A stretch of 64,000 nucleotides of DNA, from positions 3,003,001-3,067,000 of the forward strand of contig NZ_CP138858.1 in the NCBI RefSeq assembly GCF_033878955.1, read 5' to 3'. Shown here in pieces: positions 34,185-38,723 of the stretch. Each line of letters starts with the position of its first letter. Position 1 is the first letter of the stretch. Both the position numbers and the translations under genes were made by a program. The notes beneath the pieces were generated by a model. That model was not told where the DNA came from. It did not search any database and saw only the letters and a program-made list of their open reading frames with translations. Source of the DNA: Coraliomargarita algicola. GTDB lineage: Bacteria > Verrucomicrobiota > Verrucomicrobiia > Opitutales > Coraliomargaritaceae.

Positions 34185-34214
34185 CGCGCCGTCGTCAGAG
34201 CTCCACGATAGACA
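34153..34214 (+). repeat. attC-like site 10
   Basis: 5' box GTAGATC, 3' box GATAGAC. Left arm GTGCTGTTGGGCAACG pairs with the complement of GTCGTCAGAGCTCCAC; the inner CTGACG/CGTCAG hairpin is perfect. Confidence 0.6.
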
Positions 34215-34285
34215 GAATTAAAATGAAGATCTTCCCTGAAATAGAAAACTAATCGAGATGTCACTCACGTTGGGAACGATCTGTA

Positions 34286-34507
34286 ATGTATCGAACTGAA
34301 TCTCAAGCTAAGCATGCAGGCATCTTCTGGGGCTTAGCATTGGCGTGGTCACTCATCTGGTTTGTATTCGGATCAGAAGATGCGGGGCGTCCAATAATAT
34401 TCTCTTTTTTTCTTAGTCATCTCATGGCTCTTGGTCTTCCAAGCATACTCAGCAAAGGTAATTTTAAGAATCTTAGACCGAAGCCGCTCTGCCGACACCT
34501 CTGGTAA
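34286..34507 (+). CDS. small cassette membrane protein
   Basis: A 73-aa frame with two membrane helices, 'AGIFWGLALAWSLIWFVFG' and 'PIIFSFFLSHLMALGLPSIL'. It lies between attC-like sites 10 and 11 with a 70-bp leader that holds a nine-codon frame and the string CTCACGTTGGG, like a second 3' box. No family recognised, and the frame may be a remnant of a longer gene. Confidence 0.4.
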   Translation: MYRTESQAKHAGIFWGLALAWSLIWFVFGSEDAGRPIIFSFFLSHLMALGLPSILSKGNFKNLRPKPLCRHLW

Positions 34508-34518
34508 AGATACTGAAG

Positions 34519-34585
34519 TCTATCCAGTCGATGGTGGACAATGGATTTTGCTGGCGCTCATCTATGTTCATCCTTCACGATATCC
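34519..34585 (+). repeat. attC-like site 11
   Basis: 5' box TCTATCC, 3' box GATATCC. AGTCGATGGTGGACAATGG on the left pairs with the complement of ATGTTCATCCTTCAC. It is the start of a segment duplicated almost exactly at 36267 onward. Confidence 0.6.
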
Positions 34586-34591
34586 AGAAAG

Positions 34592-34888
34592 AGAATGCCC
34601 ATTCAGCGTATTTTTTTAACCGCTTACCCACGCTTAATCAAGGACTGCCAACAGGGCAGTCCGATGGCATTCTTACAGTGCAATCGACCCGCCCCGTTGG
34701 CTCGGGCATTACAACTATTACGGTGTGATTGGAAACTCCAAGAGTCTGGGCAAGTTCCAGGATTGGTGCCAACCTATCCTATTTTAATGGTTGAACCTCT
34801 TAAAGCGGCCCCGCAGGGGTGAACGAAGTGAATCAAAACCGCACGCATGGGATCTGCGAGGGGGCCGCTCGGTAACGGGCGGTTCCTG
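34592..34888 (+). mobile_element. group II intron 3' fragment, copy 1
   Basis: In the frame of TGG 34698 the sequence reads RWLGHYNYYGVIGNSKSL then 'GKFQDWCQPILF' and TAA, matching the maturase end of group II intron reverse transcriptases (GH-x-NYYGV-x-GN-x-x-x-L). It is followed by a structured tail (AAGCGGCCCCGCAGGGG, then CCGCACGCATGGGATCTGCG and GGGCCGCTCGGTAACGGG), like the last domains of such introns. The 5' part and most of the RT are missing. The unit is nearly identical to copy 2. Confidence 0.6.
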
Positions 34889-34890
34889 TC

Positions 34891-35115
34891 TTGGTAGGAA
34901 TTAAAAATGAAAAAAGAATAAGAGTTTGGAAGATAATCTTATCCGTTTTGGTTTTACTCTGTCTGACTTTTTCTCGGCTGATCCTCATTAATATGATTCG
35001 CGGAGCGTCGCCTACGTTCATCCCTCATATAGTTATTGGAGCCGTCTTTCTCATGCTGTCTATCCAGCAGTTTTTTACATCGCTTGCACTTTGGAGGTCT
35101 ATCCAGTCGCGGTAG
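34891..35115 (+). CDS. small cassette membrane protein, uncertain start
   Basis: A 74-aa frame if translated from TTG 34891, with helices 'IILSVLVLLCLTFSRLILIN' and 'FIPHIVIGAVFLMLSIQQFF'. The first ATG after the intron scrap (34907) is in another frame and meets a stop after four codons, so the gene may have lost one base near its start. The stop lies in attC-like site 12. No family recognised. Confidence 0.35.
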   Translation: MVGIKNEKRIRVWKIILSVLVLLCLTFSRLILINMIRGASPTFIPHIVIGAVFLMLSIQQFFTSLALWRSIQSR

Positions 35116-35185
35116 TCAATGCGATATCGCGAGCTTGTGCTGAGCTAAACCGCTTGCCTCGCATCGACTGCGCTTTACGATGGAG
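35098..35185 (+). repeat. attC-like site 12
   Basis: The left arm GTCGCGGTAGTCAATGCGA pairs with the right arm TCGCATCGACTGCGCTTTAC, with a G and an A unpaired on the left. 5' box CTATCC, 3' box GATGGAG. One of the clearest sites. Confidence 0.7.
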
Positions 35186-35191
35186 AGGAAA

Positions 35192-35224
35192 TTGACAGCT
35201 TGACTTGTGTTGCGTATGCAACAC
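35192..35224 (+). promoter_or_regulatory. promoter/operator of the DinJ-YafQ-type module
   Basis: TTGACA at 35192-35197 is followed after 17 bases by TATGCA. The perfect palindrome GTGTTGC-GTAT-GCAACAC (35207-35224) covers this -10 and lies 12 bp before the antitoxin ATG. Likely autoregulatory operator. Confidence 0.6.
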
Positions 35225-35236
35225 ATTTTAGGGGGT

Positions 35237-35491
35237 ATGAAAACAGCAGCAGGACACAGCCGAATCGATCCAGAAACGAAACAAAAAGCGGAAACCATTC
35301 TCAACCGCCTAGGAATGAGTCCCACGGAGGCAATTCGTATGTTCTACACGCAGATCACCTTACGGAACGGTCTTCCCTTCTCGGTAGAAATCCCGAATGA
35401 AGAAACTGAAAGAGCACTGCAAGATTCGCGTTCAGGTCACAATCTAGAGCGTTTCGAAAGTGCGGATGACCTGATAGACAGCTGGAAGTAA
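35237..35491 (+). CDS. RelB/DinJ-family antitoxin
   Basis: An 84-aa protein starting at ATG 35237 after AGGGGG, an unusually good Shine-Dalgarno for this window. The N-terminal ribbon-helix-helix part reads 'GHSRIDPETKQKAETILNRL' and 'GMSPTEAIRMFYTQITLRNG', the DinJ/RelB signature, and the tail 'ALQDSRSGHNLERFESADDL' is the toxin-binding part. Stop and toxin start overlap by one base. It should repress from the palindrome upstream and neutralise YafQ. Confidence 0.88.
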   Translation: MKTAAGHSRIDPETKQKAETILNRLGMSPTEAIRMFYTQITLRNGLPFSVEIPNEETERALQDSRSGHNLERFESADDLIDSWK

Positions 35492-35763
35492 TGAAGCCAG
35501 TCATTCAAACCAGCCAATTTAAGAAGGATATCAAACGTCTAAAGAAAAGGGGAGAGAATCTCGAAAAGCTGGGGGATGTCGTTCGGCTACTGGCGGCAGA
35601 TGAGCCCCTCGAAGAAAACTATCGAGATCATGCTTTGATTGGTAATTGGTTCGGTTCAAGAGATTGTCACATTGAACCTGACTGGATTTTAATATATCGA
35701 AATGAGCCAGAATCTTTATTCTTGGAGCGGTCTGGAAGCCACAGTGATCTCTTCAAAAACTAG
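35491..35763 (+). CDS. yafQ: YafQ/RelE-family toxin
   Basis: A 90-aa protein, 'QTSQFKKDIKRLKKRGENLE', 'LEENYRDHALIGNWFGSRDC' and 'HIEPDWILIYRNEPESLFLE' then RSGSHSDLF. This is the YafQ pattern: basic helices, the H-x-L-x-G-x-W-x-G-x-R-[DE]-x-H-I-x-P-D-W segment with catalytic His/Asp residues, and the terminal G-[ST]-H-x-[DE]-L-F. YafQ cleaves mRNA on the ribosome. It is intact here, unlike the other two damaged toxins in the array. Confidence 0.9.
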   Translation: MKPVIQTSQFKKDIKRLKKRGENLEKLGDVVRLLAADEPLEENYRDHALIGNWFGSRDCHIEPDWILIYRNEPESLFLERSGSHSDLFKN

Positions 35764-35765
35764 CT

Positions 35766-35900
35766 CCATCAAGAGGCTTCTGGATAACATCGCCAACGTG
35801 CCATCGCTCAGGGGGCTAAAAGGGGACATGTCATTTCCTTTGTGGTCTGTCTTTGGATTGGGGGGCACTCGTGACGTCTTTTAAAAGTGTAAGAATACGT
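35766..35900 (+). repeat. attC-like site 13, left part
   Basis: The segment AGGCTTCTGGATAACATCGCC just after the yafQ stop is very similar to the left arm of site 7. The expected right arm is not visible before the group II intron scrap at 35901, so the site seems to be interrupted or degraded. Confidence 0.4.
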
Positions 35901-35998
35901 GGACCGCTTTAAGCGGCCCCGCAGGGGTGAACGAAGTGGATTAAAACCGCACGCAGGGATCTGGGAGGGGGGCTGTTCGACAACGGGCAGCTCTACCT
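35901..35998 (+). mobile_element. group II intron 3' fragment, copy 3 (terminal domains only)
   Basis: GGACCGCTTTAAGCGGCCCC and CCGCACGCAGGGATCTGGGA followed by GGGGGCTGTTCGACAACGG correspond to the structured tail of copies 1 and 2 with several changes. No maturase codons remain. It lies between yafQ and the next antitoxin gene. Confidence 0.55.
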
Positions 35999-36046
35999 CA
36001 ATGGTAAAAGAATGGAGCGCCGATGTAATTGACTAATGGGCGTCGA

Positions 36047-36292
36047 ATGATTCCAGACGTTGAAAGCATGACAAAAGAAGAGAAGTTACTCACAGTGAGA
36101 AACTTATGGGAAGACATGCGCAGCGACATTAGCACAAGCTCCGAATCTCCTGAGATCATTGACTTGCTGGACCAGCGCTCAGCTCGCATTGAATCGGGCG
36201 AGGCAGAGCTTCTGGAGTGGGATAAAGTCAAGGGAAGCATTGGTCGCCATTTGGAAGAAACAAAGACCCTATCAGTCGATAGTGAGCAATAG
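36047..36292 (+). CDS. orphan addiction-module antitoxin (PF09720-like)
   Basis: An 81-aa protein starting at ATG 36047; a TTG six codons upstream is possible. It reads 'VESMTKEEKLLTVRNLWEDM', 'SPEIIDLLDQRSARIESGEA' and 'LLEWDKVKGSIGRHLEE', the pattern of short antitoxins paired with RelE/ParE-type toxins. No toxin follows; the next element is an attC-like site and an intron scrap. It is therefore an orphan or has lost its toxin by cassette exchange or intron insertion. Confidence 0.72.
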   Translation: MIPDVESMTKEEKLLTVRNLWEDMRSDISTSSESPEIIDLLDQRSARIESGEAELLEWDKVKGSIGRHLEETKTLSVDSEQ

Positions 36293-36333
36293 ATTTTGCT
36301 GGCGCTCATCTATGTTCATCCTCCACGATATCC
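36267..36333 (+). repeat. attC-like site 14
   Basis: 5' box CCCTATC, 3' box GATATCC, with CATCCTCCAC before it. It shares ATTTTGCTGGCGCTCATCTA and all downstream sequence with site 11, while the left arm differs. Confidence 0.6.
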
Positions 36334-36340
36334 AGAAAGA

Positions 36341-36640
36341 GAATGCCCATTCAGCGTATTTTTTTAACCGCTTACCCACGCTTAATCAAGGACTGCCAAC
36401 AGGGCAGTCCGATGGCATTCTTACAGTGCAATCGACCCGCCCCGTTGGCTCGGGCATTACAACTATTACGGTGTGATTGGAAACTCCAAGAGTCTGGGCA
36501 AGTTCCAGCATTGGTGCCAACCTATCCTATTTAAATGGTTGAACCGCTTAAAGCGGCCCTGCAGGGCTGAACGAAGCGAATCAAAACCGCACGCAGGGAT
36601 CTGCGAGGGGGCCGCTCGGTAACGGGCGGTTCCTTCCTTA
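36341..36640 (+). mobile_element. group II intron 3' fragment, copy 2
   Basis: Nearly identical to copy 1, but the maturase frame stays open further: RWLGHYNYYGVIGNSKSL, 'FQHWCQPILFKWLNRLKR' and on into the terminal domains, with AAA where copy 1 has a TAA stop. 'ILFKWLNR' is a conserved maturase string. The tail AAGCGGCCCTGCAGGGCTG and CCGCACGCAGGGATCTGCG match the other copies. Confidence 0.65.
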
Positions 36641-36691
36641 GTGGCCAGAATATGAAATCGACAAATTTGATTTTTGGGGTAATTAACCATT

Positions 36692-36865
36692 ATGAGCGCA
36701 ACATTTGAAGAAATTAGTAGGGATTCTGTGCAACTCCCTCGCAGTAAAAGACTTGCCCTCGCGAGGTTCCTCCTCGAGCTGGATGATCCGGCGGAGGACA
36801 TGGAAGCTTCCGACCTTTGGCATTCTATCGCCGAGCAGAATGGAAAATTTGACAAGCGCACGTAA
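36692..36865 (+). CDS. short antitoxin-like protein
   Basis: A 57-aa frame, 'MSATFEEISRDSVQLPRSKR', 'LALARFLLELDDPAEDMEAS' and 'DLWHSIAEQNGKF'. The pattern L-P-x-x-x-R-L-A-L-A-R-x-L-L-E-L and the acidic second half resemble short addiction-module antitoxins. No toxin of its own follows; the YefM-YoeB pair begins 18 bp later. It is too short for many gene finders. Confidence 0.5.
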   Translation: MSATFEEISRDSVQLPRSKRLALARFLLELDDPAEDMEASDLWHSIAEQNGKFDKRT

Positions 36866-36883
36866 TAGCGCACGCTACCTGTC

Positions 36884-37126
36884 ATGACCACAATTACTGC
36901 CACCAGCGCTCGGAATAAGCTCTACAGTCTGATCGACGAGGCGAATAGTTCACACATTCCCATTCAGATCACAGGCAAGCGGGGCAATGCGGTGCTTGTT
37001 TCAGAGGATGATTGGAGGGCTATTTCTGAGACGCTTCATCTGAGCGCGATTCCCGGTATGGTCGATTCGATCAAAAAAGGAATGAAGGAAGAAATCGAGG
37101 ACTGCAGCGAGACGGTTGAGTGGTGA
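36884..37126 (+). CDS. yefM: YefM/Phd-family antitoxin
   Basis: An 80-aa protein, 'TTITATSARNKLYSLIDEAN', 'SSHIPIQITGKRGNAVLVSE' and 'DDWRAISETLHLSAIPGMVD', the Phd/YefM DNA-binding fold, with the toxin-binding tail 'GMKEEIEDCSETVEW'. It overlaps the toxin gene by a few bases. YefM represses its operon and binds YoeB. Confidence 0.92.
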   Translation: MTTITATSARNKLYSLIDEANSSHIPIQITGKRGNAVLVSEDDWRAISETLHLSAIPGMVDSIKKGMKEEIEDCSETVEW

Positions 37127-37389
37127 GTTATCGGATCGTATACGCGAAGCAGGCGCAAAAAGATGCCAAGAAAATTTCTCGGAGTCATCTAAAAGAGAAA
37201 GCACTGGAACTGATCGATATATTACAGGAAGACCCATTCAGGAAGCCTCCGGAATACGAGGCACTGGTTGGTGACTTATTAGGTGTTTATTCCAGACGAA
37301 TTAATATTCAACACAGATTGGTCTATCAGGTTTACGAAGAAGAAGAGGTCGTAAAGATCCTACGGATGGGGACACACTATGGCGATTGA
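37123..37389 (+). CDS. yoeB: YoeB-family toxin
   Basis: An 88-aa protein from GTG 37123 (or one codon earlier at GTG 37120), overlapping the yefM stop. It reads 'YRIVYAKQAQKDAKKISRSH', 'DPFRKPPEYEALVGDLLGVY' and 'SRRINIQHRLVYQVYEEEEV', ending 'VKILRMGTHYGD'. The [SR]-R-R-I-N-x-x-[HQ]-R-L-V-Y core and terminal H-Y are YoeB hallmarks (catalytic Glu/Arg/His region). The usual YoeB motif reads 'GxxSRRINxEHRLVYxV'; here E is replaced by Q. YoeB cleaves mRNA at the ribosomal A site. Apparently intact otherwise. Confidence 0.9.
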   Translation: MSYRIVYAKQAQKDAKKISRSHLKEKALELIDILQEDPFRKPPEYEALVGDLLGVYSRRINIQHRLVYQVYEEEEVVKILRMGTHYGD

Positions 37390-37390
37390 T

Positions 37391-37460
37391 GCGCCATCGA
37401 GTCGCTGGTATTAACTCCGATTCGCTGGGCTCCTCTCCGTGATACAGCTCTCCGTTCAGA
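37391..37460 (+). repeat. attC-like site 15, right end of the array
   Basis: The left arm GAGTCGCTGGTATTAACTCCG pairs with the right arm CTCCGTGATACAGCTCTC with unpaired extras. 3' box GTTCAGA. No further convincing site was seen to the right. Confidence 0.6.
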
Positions 37461-37609
37461 AGGAAGAACTCAACCAAACCAATAATGAAGCAATAATAAC
37501 CGCGAGCCTAGGAGATATAAAAAAAGAGAATGATTTCGCAGACGTCACGGATAGTTTCACTCTCCTTGCCGTAGAGCCTAATGCCTATTCGAAAAAAGTT
37601 TGGTCCTAA
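37439..37609 (+). CDS. possible short cassette remnant ORF
   Basis: A 56-codon frame from GTG 37439 inside attC-like site 15, 'MIQLSVQKEELNQTNNEAII', 'TASLGDIKKENDFADVTDSF', 'TLLAVEPNAYSKKVWS'. It has protein-like composition but no recognised family. The nearby ATG at 37488 is in another frame and stops at once. It may be the end of a decayed antitoxin or regulator. Confidence 0.3.
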   Translation: MIQLSVQKEELNQTNNEAIITASLGDIKKENDFADVTDSFTLLAVEPNAYSKKVWS

Positions 37610-37668
37610 TAGATATGTCTTTTGTAAGCTCGGTTCTCGCCAGTCCTAAGCTCGTCGAAAGGGGAACC

Positions 37669-37688
37669 GGGGCGATGCCGATCGCCCC
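37669..37688. repeat. intergenic hairpin
   Basis: GGGGCGAT-GCCG-ATCGCCCC is a perfect 8-bp stem with a 4-base loop. There is no T run after it. It lies in the 330-bp gap between the array and the HAD gene, where nothing else was recognised. Confidence 0.5.
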
Positions 37689-37945
37689 CCGACTGTGTCC
37701 TGCATAGCCGAAGGCGACGCATGGAAACAAAGTTTCGAGGCTACGCAAAGCCCAAGCTTATAGATCATATATTCTTAGAAGTGGAGTGATATCTCGGTTG
37801 AGGCAGGTGCCCTGGGTGTATTCACTCCAGCATAATTCAGTTTAGAAATATAACCGGCTTCTGTAAACTATTTGTGGGCGGGGGAGTTTGGCTCTTTTAT
37901 TTTAAATGGAATATGTTCTGCCGCTCATGTCCCTAATGCTGTGAT

Positions 37946-38713
37946 ATGAAATTTACACGACCATTCAAACAGGCACTCGCCGTCCTTCTTCTCCTTGTCG
38001 CAGCTTTGCCAGTTGTGGCGCATGGCCAATCCGCGCCTGCTCGCCCTAAGGTGATTTTCTTCGACGTTAATGAAACTCTGCTGGATTTGGAATCCATGCG
38101 GGCATCGGTGGGGCAAGCGCTCAATGGGCAGAACGAGCTTTTGCCGCTTTGGTTCTCGACTATGCTGCATTACTCGCTGGTGGATACAGCTACGCAGCGG
38201 TATCATAATTTTGGAGACATCGGTGTCGCTGCTCTCATGATGGTGGCTCACAATAATGGTATCGAATTGACTGAAGCTGCGGCTCGCGAGGCGATCGTGA
38301 CACCGCTTCGTAGTCTGCCACCTCATCCTGATGTAAAGGCAGGGCTGCAAGCACTCAAAGACCAGGGTTTTCGTCTTATCAGCTTCACCAACTCCTCGAA
38401 CAAGGGCGTGCAAACTCAGTTTGAAAACGCAGGCTTGATGGAGTTTTTTGAAGCACGCTACAGCATCGAAGATATTCAAATCTACAAGCCAGCACTTGCG
38501 TCTTATGAGTGGGCGCTGAAGCAGGCCGGAGTCGAAGCGGACGAGGCCATGATGGTGGCTGCACACGGTTGGGACATTGCGGGCGTTAAAGCCGCTGGCA
38601 TGACTGGTGTGTTTGTGACCCGTCCGGGAAAGAGCACGTACCCGCTCGCGATACCGGCTGACAAAGAAGTGGGCAGCATTACCGAGCTGGCTGCATGGCT
38701 TGAAAGCTTGTAG
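37946..38713 (+). CDS. exported HAD hydrolase, type II haloacid dehalogenase-like
   Basis: A 255-aa protein with a signal peptide (ALAVLLLLVAALPVVAHGQ) and a HAD domain of the L-2-haloacid dehalogenase type: motif I 'VIFFDVNETLLDLESM' (nucleophile Asp), motif II 'LISFTNSSNKG', motif III Lys in 'IYKPALASYEWALKQAG', and 'MMVAAHGWDIAGVKAAGM' (motif IV region). Cytoplasmic homologues hydrolyse the C-halogen bond of 2-haloacids. Export makes this member unusual; the true substrate may be different. It starts just right of the cassette array, 3' to which it may be independent. Confidence 0.85.
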   Translation: MKFTRPFKQALAVLLLLVAALPVVAHGQSAPARPKVIFFDVNETLLDLESMRASVGQALNGQNELLPLWFSTMLHYSLVDTATQRYHNFGDIGVAALMMVAHNNGIELTEAAAREAIVTPLRSLPPHPDVKAGLQALKDQGFRLISFTNSSNKGVQTQFENAGLMEFFEARYSIEDIQIYKPALASYEWALKQAGVEADEAMMVAAHGWDIAGVKAAGMTGVFVTRPGKSTYPLAIPADKEVGSITELAAWLESL

Positions 38714-38723
38714 TTCAACTGGC

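Larger units (their letters stand above)
26941..37460 (+). mobile_element. integrase-less integron cassette array (CALIN-like)
   Basis: About 10.5 kb of short plus-strand genes, each followed by an imperfect palindrome of roughly 50-100 bp with attC architecture: a 5' box ending in AAC or ATC, arms that pair with one or two extra bases on the left arm, a short centre and a 3' box such as GTTGGGC, GTTCGCC, GATCTAC or GATATCC often preceded by CTCCAC. Genes start 5-15 bp after each 3' box, and stops often fall inside the next site. No integrase is in the window. Cargo: a TIR-like protein, toxin-antitoxin pairs and small membrane proteins. Two IS110-type copies and three group II intron scraps interrupt sites. 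The whole assignment is from visual pairing, not a covariance model. Confidence 0.75.

Noticed and set aside
34592..34822. A protein starting MPIQRIFLTAYPRLIKDC as a duplicated cassette gene
   Set aside because: The same DNA in another frame gives a group II maturase signature, and the MPIQ frame has no recognisable features; duplication of the intron scrap explains its repeated occurrence.
35702..35884. A 60-codon frame overlapping the end of yafQ
   Set aside because: It is out of frame with the clear YafQ gene and runs through a probable attC remnant.
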